This document shows positions 49,114 to 59,140 of a stretch of DNA of 64,000 bases, piece after piece; within the stretch, counting starts at the first letter, position 1, and the number at the start of each line of letters is the position of its first letter. The notes beneath the pieces are model-generated. The model had not been told where the DNA came from. It made no database searches and saw nothing but the letters and a program-made list of their open reading frames with translations. The stretch is from Lactifluus volemus (Eukaryota; Basidiomycota; Agaricomycetes; Russulales; Russulaceae), in NCBI GenBank assembly GCA_022376515.1, contig WTXI01000001.1:1798001-1862000 (forward strand), read 5' to 3'. The position numbers and the translations under genes are program-made.

Positions 49114-49560
49114 ATGAACATATTGTTCCTAGTAGTTATGGTGTTACAGAATCAGGACATGTTGGACCCTATGATTCTTTAGTACACTTACTTTTCTCTG
49201 ATGACATCCCTTCCATTATGATTCCTTGATTGTGATGACACATTCTATTGTCTGAGATCCCTGAGCACCATTAAGCAACCTTGGGTTTTCCTGATGATTT
49301 GGACTGTTGGGGGCAATTGCCCATGGCCATTAATCACAACTCAAACTGGCAATACAGCCTTCATTTTCACTTCAAGACCCTTTAGTGTGTTTCAGTCTCA
49401 TTCCACAGGTGATGCAGAAGTCACCCCAAAGCCAATTGAGTGGCCGTTTTTGAGCAGTAGTAGTACAGTAGCACATGAAAATTTTCGTAAAGTAGCCTAA
49501 ATACTTCTAAACTAGTTGTAAGGGCATCCTTAGCAATTGCCCACTTGGTCCCACATTCTC
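46500..49560. other. CpG-depleted, AT-rich island
   Basis: Reading along, CpG nearly vanishes from about 46500 and returns abruptly at about 49560. For example, 47461-48000 has no CpG at all and 49081-49440 has none, while flanking 60-base lines commonly hold three to six. TpG and CpA are frequent. The island covers the M3 paralogue apart from its first exon, plus 450 bases downstream. I see no clear terminal repeats at the edges. The pattern fits long-term cytosine methylation with deamination, or foreign origin. Confidence 0.8.
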
Positions 49561-50878
49561 GTGTGATCTCGCTCCATCTCATCACGGCTTGTTTTTGCTC
49601 GTTCTCACCTCACGCGCCGCTCGTCCTAGCCTCGGAGTTGCAATCCCGACTTCAGTAGCCCAGGCAACGGGAGCTCGGACGCGGTGTGACTGGTGCGGAG
49701 GATGATACCGATTCACTTGCTGTGGGCATGCCAAATGGTCACGAAAATGAACAAATAATTGACGGTGACTCGCTTGAAGGGCTCTCGTCAATCGTACTCC
49801 GCCGGCTTGGTTCTTGAGATGTGTACGCACTAGAAGAAGCTGTGGGTTGCAAGAAAGACATTATCGAACGGACCTTCAGGAAGGCTACTATGGTCTGCAC
49901 AGAAGGGGAAGCTCATAGCACCGACGATTCGTAGGTATCATCGGAATCTGTATCTGGAGCTCTCGAATTGAAGGACTGAGGAGCACCTAAGGAAGCCTTA
50001 CGTTGTTGATTGATGAACTCCGATGTCGTGGGTAGCGAATCGGGACTGCGAACCGACGAAGGACCAGGTAAGTACGGCGGAATGGAGTGATAGGCCTTGA
50101 GCAGGGTCAGGACATGACAATGCCGCTGCAGACCGCTTAGGCGACTTGATGGATGAGGAGAGGGCCTCGATACAGACTCTGGCCGTGAGACACCTCTGAC
50201 GGTTATCCTCGAAGAGATAGATGAAATATCGGAAGGAGAACTGACGGCGGAGAGATTCTCCTGTGGAGACCCACTACGATGAAACCCCCGTGGCTCTGAA
50301 CTAAGCTCTGGAGTGACTCAGACTGGGTATGCAGGCTCTCCGGTTGTTCAAGGAGGATCTAACAACCCGAACACCCTCTTCAACGGGTCGTAGAATGACC
50401 GAGAAGACTCTTCAAGTGGTGGAGTCGTGACACGGACGCCTGAAATATGGTGACGTCAGCTCACTCTCGTAAATTAGTGCTGGGCGTAGACCCTTGCTTG
50501 GGAACAAACGCTCTCGGTGTTCTGAGATTTAACGGAGCAGACTTTGTAAATAACCAGTCTCGTAAATTGACGGTACGATTGGCTTAGAAGCAAGGATACG
50601 TCAGAGGGTGACCGAGCAGTGTCGCACTGAGTGGAGCTGGTTGGTGGATGTGGGTGTGGCAGTCGAGTCACTCAGATTCGGCAGGAGTCCGTTCGGAAGA
50701 TGAGGTGCAGAGTGCCACTGGCTGACCTTGTGTAAGTTGACCCAGAGTAACTATCAGTACTCCAAACGAGGCCGGGAACGGGTGTGGCTTGCGGTTCTCC
50801 TTGTCCGAGAACGATTCCGCCTCGGGGATGTGACAGACAGGTCAAGCGCAAGTGAGGCCTGTAGTCCCTAATAAATAT
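49114..50878. other. Gene-poor region downstream of the M3 paralogue
   Basis: 1.8 kb with no convincing gene. The first 450 bases belong to the CpG-poor island. From 49560 on the base composition returns to the window norm with many CpG. Only short stop-rich frames are present. Confidence 0.45.
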
Positions 50879-51205
50879 TCAGTCGAACGGGAAGCCTGAG
50901 CACGACGACGATGACAGAGCAGCCTTCGAAAGAGGACTATCCACCGCCTTGCACGCGAGGCCCGATCCGCTGCCCATAGTGATACCGCAATCTGCCACGC
51001 GCAGCGCCGGCGCATCGCTGACGCCATCCCTGGTAACGCCTACGATGCTGCCGCGAACCTGCAGCGTGCGGAAGATGTGGAGCTTCTGTTCTGGAGTTCC
51101 GCGTAAAGACAACCTCGTGGTACGGACACAGGATGTCCTCCTGCTCGACTCGCTTCGCGCCTGTGATGACAATGTCCTGCGCAGCATTGTCCCGGATTCG
51201 TTCAA
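50879..51205 (-). pseudogene. P-type cation ATPase fragment (relic)
   Basis: The minus strand encodes text typical of the P/N-domain hinge of P-type ATPases: TPEQKLHIFRTLQVRGSIVGVTRDGVSDAPALR, then VADCGITMGSGSGLACKAVDS. The motif TGDGVNDAPAL has become TRDGVSDAPAL, losing the conserved Gly and Asn. A matching upstream piece (DIVITGAKRVEQEDILCPYHEVVF, about 51100-51200) is in a different frame. Neither the phosphorylation motif DKTG nor the membrane helices are recognisable nearby. This looks like a decayed remnant of a Na+/K+-type (IIC-like) fungal ATPase. Wider limits cannot be set. Confidence 0.7.
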
Positions 51206-52318
51206 CTCGCGTGCAGACCAATTCCAGGAGTGATCTTGATCCGAATCTCCACAGGTGGGTCGCTAACTTTGGTGTGAAGGGCTGTGGGAAGTAATGCCCG
51301 CCACCAGCGAGTTCGACGTGATACCCCGCGCTTGGAGGACGGCAGAGACAAAGCCCGCCTTGAAAGTAGTGGGGTGCCACCAACCATGATCGAGGCTTTG
51401 CCCAAAAGATGAGAGAACGGTATATAGATATGGATTTCCTATCACTGCCAAATCTTCAGAAGGTCACAGGAGGTTTACAGGCCATGGCAGAAAACATACC
51501 AAGTGACGTGGCCCATTTTTTAATATACAACCGACCCATCTTCACACCACGTCCCGAATAGAACTGAGCATTGCCCTTGCCTACACCTACACCGAAGTCA
51601 GTGGCATGCCAATGCGTCGAACTTTGGGGCAGGTTGGTTACCCTCGACCAGCGGAGGGGGCTTGGTGGATATTTGGTCACAAACACCGCGTCGATGAGCG
51701 GATTTGTGCTCGACGGTCAGAGCCTGGAAAGTAGAGGAGTGGAGAATAAAACAAAAGGTCGATTAGATGACTTACCATCTTCGGTATTGTAAACAGGGAT
51801 ACGAAACGCTTCTGGAATCCAAAGGTATGGCCTTGTCTGGAGGTAGTGTTAGTGGAATGGCACGCCCACGAGGAATCGCGCACCAAATACTGGCTTGCAC
51901 TTCGAGGGTTCCACTTTGCTCTGGTCGGCACCATTCGGTGCACAGGTTTGTAACAACTTGAAGGCCGTCACGGTGCAGTGCATCCGAGAGGGGGGGGGAT
52001 TGGGTTAGACGAATGGGCGGGAGTGACACCTGCACGGAGGCAAGCTAAGCAATGGATGGGTATCGGTGGGTGCAGGGTGGTGGTTAAGTCAGGAGATGTT
52101 GTCAGAGCCCAAGTCGCAGGATTTCCTTACAATGGACTTTCAGTTGCAGGAGGACGTCATGCCTGCTTGCCACCATGCCAGCCATTTTCCAAATTTGGTA
52201 TTTTACCTGATTTGACATATCGATGCCTATTTCAAGTTATGCATACCAACATCCAAGGCAATATCACGTATATAATGGCTATGGCAAGGTTGTTATTCCT
52301 TCCCATTTACCATTCACC
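51206..52318. other. Unassigned region
   Basis: About 1.1 kb with only short frames. The minus strand from 51210-51400 contains weak text (around GLCLCRPPSAGYHVEL) that might be further ATPase relic, but this is too weak to call. A G9 run lies near 51992-52000. Confidence 0.35.
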
Positions 52319-52570
52319 ATGAATCTCTGGCAGAAAATTTGCCCATGTATCGCTGGCGACCAGCCAAATGTCGACATTGAACTAGGGCAACAGCAACCCC
52401 AAGAGCACCCCGACGAGCAGGAAGAAGAGGAGGAGGAGGAGGAGGAGGAGGATCAGCAGCAGGCCGCCCCACTTCCACCACCTCCACCAGGTAACCCGCT
52501 CAACCGCATTCTCCGGTACATGAGGGAGAAGATAACTCACGGCGGTAACAACAATCAGGGCGCGGACTGA
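52319..52570 (+). CDS. Small acidic protein with poly-Glu and poly-Pro runs
   Basis: 83-codon frame, family not recognised. It starts MNLWQKICPCIAGDQPNVDIELGQQQ. The first residues have an amphipathic/Cys-rich look (CPC), possibly a membrane anchor by acylation. A run of twelve or so Glu then DQQQAA, a six-Pro run, and a basic tail LNRILRYMREKITHGGNNNQ follow. Ends at 52570, just eight bases before the palindromic repeat. It could be a real small gene or a chance frame over a GAG/GAA microsatellite. An upstream in-frame extension exists (from about 52223) but looks non-coding. Confidence 0.4.
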   Translation: MNLWQKICPCIAGDQPNVDIELGQQQPQEHPDEQEEEEEEEEEEDQQQAAPLPPPPPGNPLNRILRYMREKITHGGNNNQGAD

Positions 52571-52578
52571 ACACCAAC

Positions 52579-52596
52579 GTGAGTCACATGACTCAC
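52579..52596. promoter_or_regulatory. Palindromic double TGAGTCA site, copy 1
   Basis: GTGAGTCACATGACTCAC is an 8-base inverted repeat around CA, placing two TGA(G/C)TCA heptamers back to back. That heptamer is the classic bZIP (Gcn4/AP-1) site. Role inferred only from the motif. Confidence 0.5.
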
Positions 52597-52690
52597 TATT
52601 CTAGCCGCGGTGTTGAAATTGTATTAGGTGATCATCACTACTTGAACGTGAACGCGTGAACATCGACGACATCGACGACAATCATCCCAT

Positions 52691-52708
52691 GTGAGTCACA
52701 TGACTCAC
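52691..52708. promoter_or_regulatory. Palindromic double TGAGTCA site, copy 2
   Basis: Exact repeat of the 18-base palindrome at 52579, 112 bases downstream. It lies between the small acidic ORF and the methyltransferase gene, about 580 bases upstream of the latter's start. Confidence 0.5.
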
Positions 52709-53285
52709 CGTCTAGCCGCGTGTTGACATTGTATTAGATCATGATCATCACTATTTCTCAACTTGAACATGAACGACGACATCAACGATTAGATCATCAC
52801 TACTGTATTCGCGTTTGTACTTTGTAGCCACACGGGATCAGCCATACCTGGCTCATCATGTATCCATATGGTTGCCCATAGCCAGCTTTTCATCTGTTAT
52901 GTGCCGTCAGGTCGGGCACAATATTAAATTACGATAAATATGGGCTCGAGCAAAGGAGGGTTGTACAAAACTGGCAGGGCGTCAAATGACGCGGGACTTG
53001 GCCGGACCCACCCGAGGCTGAATGCGAGGAAACAGGGCAGCGGGAATTTCGAGAACAATGTTCTTGCCTTAGGTGACAGAATAGGTGCAGAGTGATGTAG
53101 ATATTAGATAAGACGAAATCGTAGTCTCCTTATGATGTGACCTTCGAGTGCCCATTCCGTCGCCGTCACGTAAAACTAAAAATCCTCTCTTCTTCGCTTT
53201 TGCCTTCCTCTCCTCCCTTATGCCATATCTCCACCCTCCTCAAGCCACCCACTGATATCTTCTACTCTCCTTGCCTTTCACCCCC

Positions 53286-55380
53286 ATGAGCATCCGTCCT
53301 ACCGTTCCCCTCAACGATCCTCGTCGTAAAGATTGCCAATTCGTCGAAAAACATGGCCGCAAACACCACAAGCACCCACCAGGAAAGGCACCATACCCAA
53401 TCTCTTATGACAGAGACGTCCTTGACAGGTAACGTAACTGATCCCTGGCTCAATCCATTCTCAGGGCAACTATCTGAGCCCTTCTCTGCCAGTGATGCCA
53501 TAGACCATTACCTGTGGAGAAGCCTTTTCGACGGCCGACCGACCATGATAGCCACTCCAAATGATCCACCACGGCGTGTTTTGGATCTCGGTTGCGGTGT
53601 ACGTCATTTCTTGTCTTGTTTTCTTCAAGTCATCTTGAACCTTCGCGTAGGTCGGTATGTGGACCATCGATGCCGCGCGCAAGTGGCCAGATGCCACATT
53701 TGTTGGCTTTGATCTTGTAAACGTACAATTCCCTCTCAATCATCTCGAATCGCACGTCGCTCGTAGAATAACTTGGGAACATGGAAATTGGTCAGTCGGG
53801 TTTCCGTAATCGCGTTATTCTGTCTCACCGCTAGTACGTTAGCCTATCAAACAAATTACCCTTTGAGGATGACACTTTCGATCTTGTCAATATCACGCAC
53901 ATTTCCAAAGGCGTACCGGAGCACAAGGCAAGTCGCTTCAACCTTTCGTCTGCCCATACTCATGTATTCCTCACAGTGGACCTCCCTCTTTGAAGTACTC
54001 TGCTTGATTCATATAAATTTGCACTTGCTAACGAGGGTACCAGGAAGTACGCAGGGTAATGCAGCCTGACGGATTTGTCCAAGTCCTAGAAGAAGGTTCG
54101 AATACTGCTATATGTGTTCGATACTTCTGACCTATATCCTCCATAAACAGATATCATATTTCCTGTACTTCCGCGATGGTTCACCGAGCCGCTCAGAGCA
54201 AGCAGCCCATCCAGTAATGCTGCTAACACTCGCCCAGGTTCCAATGACTCGTCTACTCTTGTGTTGCCCTCTCCGCCTGCAACGCCACTTGGCAAATCTC
54301 TTCACGAACACGTCCTTCTAGAGTACTTGTTTAAGTCGGTGTTCGAAAGCAGGTTTATAAATTTGAAGCCGACTGGTTTGTTCTAGTCTTCAAGGTTGTG
54401 AGAAATGACTAACTGTTTGCTGGCGGCAGTTGTTGTTCTGGGATATTTCACACCCTTCTTTTCACGATGCCTCAGTGCACCATCTCTCAATTTCTCCGTG
54501 CCATTTCTAGCACCGCTTCCTCCACTCTCCGAGTCCGCGAGGCCAACCACGCAGTACTTTGGCAACTTTGATCCAGTATCCAGTATACCCGACGTCCCGT
54601 CGTATCCTGATACCCGTCCATCATCTCTTACGAGAACAAGTCGCTCCTCATCATCCGTCTCCCTTTCTTCTCTAGATTATTCCAACTCGCCCTCATCGTC
54701 CACCACCGATGACACCAGATCACGGCCACCAGGTGTAGCCCGTATCGCTAGTCACGAAGCATCCAAAAGCAATGGACGCCGAACACATACTCCGCAGTCT
54801 TCGGTCACACATGTGGTCTCTTGGATCACGTCCAGCGAAACGACCACTCTTGACAATGCACTGCCCGCTGAATCGATTATCCCTGTAGATAAGTTGAGCA
54901 AGTTGGGGGAGCGCACACGCGCTATGAATCTTTATCACTCCTTCATGGTTGTACTTGGATGTCGCGAAGCCATGTGGGAGGAATTAACCATGCTCCAACG
55001 GTCACGGAGACATGCCTTGGTTGAGTTGGGCTGGGAGAGTAGAGCGTTACAGGACAAGGAAGCGCGTCTGATATTCGACGAACTTTTCGAACGGTTCGAA
55101 TCGTGAGTAGTCATTCCTTCTTCTGTTGCATCGTTCACACAAAAGGTACAGGGATATGCGTGCGCGAATATCTATCTGGTACTCAATGACCGAGCTTGGG
55201 TTCTCTCTCCCCAAGCGTGACCCTTTGCACAAGGCCGAATTATTAGAGGAAGAGCGAATACGCAAGGCAATCCTGGACGCACGCGCTCGCGCTCGAGAGG
55301 AAGATTTTGACGTTCCGTGTCGTGTGATGAGAGGTTTTACTGGGTTCAAAGAAGCTGATGGTGTTGATAGCTGTAGCTGA
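53286..55380 (+). CDS. SAM-dependent methyltransferase
   Basis: Class I methyltransferase of unknown substrate. The proposed start at 53286 gives MSIRPTVPLNDPRRKDCQFVEKHGRKHH, then APYPISYDRDVLD, which resembles the leader of basidiomycete methyltransferases. Motif I is PRRVLDLGCGVG split by an intron, followed by MWTIDAARKWPDATFVGFDLVNVQ (motif II with the acidic FDLV), then LSNKLPFEDDTFDLVNITHISKGVPEH and MQPDGFVQVLEED. A 150-residue Ser/Thr-rich insert (54540-54830) precedes the helical C-terminal part TMLQRSRRHALVELGWES...YRDMRARISIWYSMTELGF. Stop 55378-55380. The junction after VLD (about 53430) does not keep the frame as read, so a base error or a different intron is likely there. An alternative Met lies at 53353. 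Confidence 0.8.
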
Positions 55381-55525
55381 GCGGTACTGTATATCTTAGT
55401 GCTTAATTCGGAAAGAGTTGCCTATTTTGTAGTTAAACCTTTTTTTTCGCCTTTTCACCCGTTTTGCCTTGGCGGCATACAATCCGACCTGACGGAGCTT
55501 TACTTGTCCTCCTTGGTCCTTGGCC

Positions 55526-58500
55526 ATGGCTCCGAGCCCAATGACATCTCAATGGCCACACGACCCTCAACCCTCCCAGAAAACGGCTAAAGCGCGGAGA
55601 CATCGTAGACCAAAGCCAAAAGACCAACAAGCTCCGGTAGGGGAGAAGGGACATGCTCAGGCAAGCACATCCGTCAGTGCAGTACAACCTCAATCATGGC
55701 CATGGATTGCCATCACGGAATTACCTACGAATAAACATCCTGCACTTTTTACCAAGGACGGGAGGTGCGTCCTTACGACGCTATCTTCTTTCCTGTTCCC
55801 GTGACCGTTTGTACCATCTAGTTATTTTTTCTCCATCGTCGGCGCCAGCGTGAAGATATACTCGACAAATACTGGGCTCGTTGTATCAACACTATGTGCG
55901 AGACGAGATACCGGAACCTACTCGGATGCTATAACGTCCGCCATCTTGAATCCGCACAACGCGTACCAGCTTATTACAGGCGCCCTCGATGGCCATATCA
56001 GAGTATGGGACATCTTGGATGGAGTTTTGCTGCACACCATCGACGTGGGATATCCAATACGTCACATAGCTGCTCATGAGCAGTGGAAGGATTTCTTGTT
56101 TGTTGCAGTGACAAGATCGGGAAAGAAGAATGGAAAGGCAAAGGGTATTCTCTTTTCGTCGTTCGGCCTTCTGATCTACCTAACGCTGAATTTTGTGATG
56201 TCCCAGAGAGCGATGATAACGGCGTCGTTCTACGCGTATCGTTAAAACCGTCGTCTGCCATTCTTGAGCTCCCTATTCAAGCGCCATCAGAGAGTATGCT
56301 CGTGGGCAAGACGCGCACTACGCGCGGCCTTGCCATTTCTGCTGGCGGCTCCTGGCTCGTCGCTATCGGCGGTCACAAGGCGTATGTAGCCTCGACGGCC
56401 AACCTCAAAGCCGGTTTCATCAAGTATGTCTCTCCCGAGGCACTCACATGCCTCGCCTGCCATCCCACGGAGGAATATTTCGCGACGGGAGACGAGAAGG
56501 GAAACATACGACTGTGGTATTGTCTACATGAGAATGCTGCGACCCCAAAAGCAGGCTTGGAGAAACGCGCGCCGACGACGACTCTTCACTGGCATGCGCA
56601 CTCTGTCTCGGCACTCGAGTTTACTCCCAACGGAGCTTACCTGCTGAGCGGTGGAGAAGAGGCTGTCCTTGTGATCTGGCAAATTCATTCAGGAAAACGG
56701 GAGTTCGTCCCTCGGGTGGGTGGGCCGATACACAGTGTGACGGTCTCACGGACACAGAGTGGGGAAGAGGAGTATCTGCTGTGTCTGGCAGATGCGAGTT
56801 TTGTCTTCATCAGCGCTGCAATGTTGAAAATTTCGCGCTCTTATTCTGGCATTAAATTAGGCGAGTGGTCCTTGGGAATATTCTGAACAACGTTGTTGAT
56901 CACTCTTCTCGTCTGTCAGATCCTGCAATATCACATAGTAGACCATCGACGTCCGTACCAACACCACTGGCCGTACACTCACTCTCATCTACGCTCATTC
57001 TCCCGTCTTCCCATCCATCCTCATTACAAACATATTCACCTTCATCATCAAAACTGTTTTCGGAACTAGAGGTATCCCCCTCTAACCCCGTCTCGCGGAG
57101 GGATGAAAAGATGCTCGAGCCTTCGCGCGTCGAGCGAGCCATCGTTTCTCCTTCAGGGGAGTGGTTGGCCACCATCGACTCACGTGAAGGCGATGAGTCG
57201 TTCCGCGGAGAGGTGTTCCTAAAAGTGTGGCAATGGGAGAGGCTGTCGGGACTGTGGACCCTCAACACGCGCATAGACCGACCACATGGCTCGGCCAAAG
57301 TGACGTCGATCGCGTTTTCTCCCCACGAGTCATTCGGACGCCCTCTCCTCGTGACTTCCGGAAAGGATGGAAATGTGAAATGCTGGAGAACGCGGTCTGT
57401 AGTGGACAAAAAGGCAGGCACTTCAGAGGGTGAGTCTCATCGTCTACCGAATAACAAAAACCAAAATCGACGTATTTTTCGTATAGTGTTCTGGGTAGCG
57501 CGTTCGAGCTTGAGTTTTAAGCGAGAGATTCCCTGGTCAGTCTCCTGGTCTCCTGACAGCTCTCTCTTGGCCGCCGCATTTGGTGCCTACGTGGCCATTT
57601 ACGACCCACCTTCGAATGCCCTCATCCGAGCTTTCACCACATCGGAACTTCGCGGCCCAGTACGTTCGGTACATTTTCTGGGACTTGAGGGTCGGTTTCT
57701 TGCCGTTGCGGGGCGCACTGACGTGGTGCTGTGGGACCTAGTGACGCAAAGAGGTAAGCTTCCCTCTTTGACGCCAGCTCAAAGACGCTGACCCGTGTAG
57801 TTCAATGGCATCACCCGATCGCTCACCCGATAACTGCCGTCGTCTCTCATCCTAGAGATGAACACCTTGCAATCTTTTGCTCTAAAACTCTGAGTAGCAC
57901 CGTGTCGATCTTTAGTCCATCGTCAAGCAGCCCTCATAAGACGTACACACTCCCATTCACGCTGCGGAACATTATCTGGTACCCTCAGTCGCCTTCCAAA
58001 GCCAAGGAGACGTCATCGTTCCACCTGGTCGGAATCACGGATAGTTGGGACGTCATTTTCTGTGGCGATGATATTGTAGCGGAGCGTTCCGTCACTCGTG
58101 GGCTCTTCACCAGCTCACAGGAGCCGCAGAGAAGGACACTCTTTCAAGACATCTTTGGTGACTCTGCTCTTTCCATGGTGCATATCGACTCAGTCATCCA
58201 GAAGAAGGCTGCAATCGCTCCAAAGGCTGGGGATATCATTACGAATATACTCGATGGGCCAGCATATTTGATTCCGCCTCTAGAAACGCTTTATGAGACC
58301 CTTATGAGCCAATTCCTCACCCCTTGCCCACTGGATGACGTGACCGCTCATGAGTCTGGAGAGACAAGGGAAGAAGAGGACGTCATCATGGACGTCGACG
58401 CGCCACGCGACAGCTCGTTTGCTGGCGGCGCACGAACGGAACGCGTGGTCGATGCCCAAGAAATGGATGCCCTGATTGGGCTTTTCCGACATCACTGTGT

Positions 58501-58806
58501 GAAAGGTACGCGGCATCTGGGTGAGTTGACGCACTCGCTTATCTGAAACCAGCACCAGCACCCGCCACTCGTACGCAACCATCACCATCAAACGGCCATG
58601 CACCCGACGTACACGGAAACGTACATAAGCCTACGAATGGGCACTCCCATACCCCAAAACTCAAAGTCAACAACGCAGCACCGCACCCGAATATCGACAT
58701 TCCTATTCCTACTGGCCGTTCTTCTCCGGACGACACATCTCGGACAGTCCCGTCCTCATCACCGGCCACCGCCGGCAAAAAACGCAAGATGGCGACCGCG
58801 TCATAG
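55526..58806 (+). CDS. UTP17: U3 snoRNP WD40 protein UTP17/NAN1 (WDR75)
   Basis: t-UTP subcomplex member of the small-subunit processome, needed for early pre-18S rRNA events in the nucleolus. The start at 55526 opens MAPSPMTSQWPHDPQPSQK with a basic tract (KARRHRRPKPK). WD40-type repeats follow: SVKIYSTNTGLVVSTL, LITGALDGHIRVWDILDG, FATGDEKGNIRLWYCLHE, HAHSVSALEFTPNGAYLLSGGEEAVLVIWQ, SPSGEWLATID, LVTSGKDGNVKCWRTR, VSWSPDSSLLAAAFGAYVAIYD, RFLAVAGRTDVVLWDL. An acidic segment (about 58360-58400) and a basic tail GKKRKMATAS end the protein. Two one-base losses are apparent: about 56131 (GG for GGG, before KGYSLFVV) and about 56862. Converges on the first homeobox gene. Confidence 0.9.
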
Positions 58807-59140
58807 TCAAGTGGCGTTGGTCACTATCCGACCTCCATCATGTTGTGTACTCGCAATCTTCATCAATTTAGTTATTTTCTGCACACAGCTTTCCCTCATG
58901 CACACATCCACGCTCCCTTCTTCATCATGAGTCACCGTCGCACATTGTGTTATATCTTTGTACTATGGCGAGGCCATGCATGCATCATCACATTGGAATT
59001 AACAAATCGAATGTTGATTACACAAATCAATAAAATCTAAGATAAGCTACCAGATCATGTCCCGAGACCACGCGCGTCCCTTAATCCGAGCAGCAAGATC
59101 GCTCCGCGCACAATATCCAAAGGATACTTGTCGTAGCACT
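58807..59140. other. Convergent intergenic spacer
   Basis: 334 bases between UTP17 and the first homeobox gene, AT-richer than the coding DNA near 58840-59045. Nothing else is recognised. Confidence 0.5.

Larger units (their letters stand above)
52579..52800. repeat. Imperfect tandem duplication, unit about 112 bases
   Basis: Two copies, starting at 52579 and 52691, share the palindrome GTGAGTCACATGACTCAC, then TCTAGCCGCG, TGTTGA-ATTGTATTAG and GATCATCACTA, with small indels between copies. The second copy also has ATGATCATCACT and GACGACATCAACGA, related to the first copy's GACGACATCGACGACA. Confidence 0.8.

Noticed and set aside
4749..58806. Programmed -1 ribosomal frameshifting as a shared mechanism
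   Set aside because: The break sites share no slippery heptamer or downstream structure that I can see, they hit many unrelated housekeeping genes, and most sit in homopolymers.
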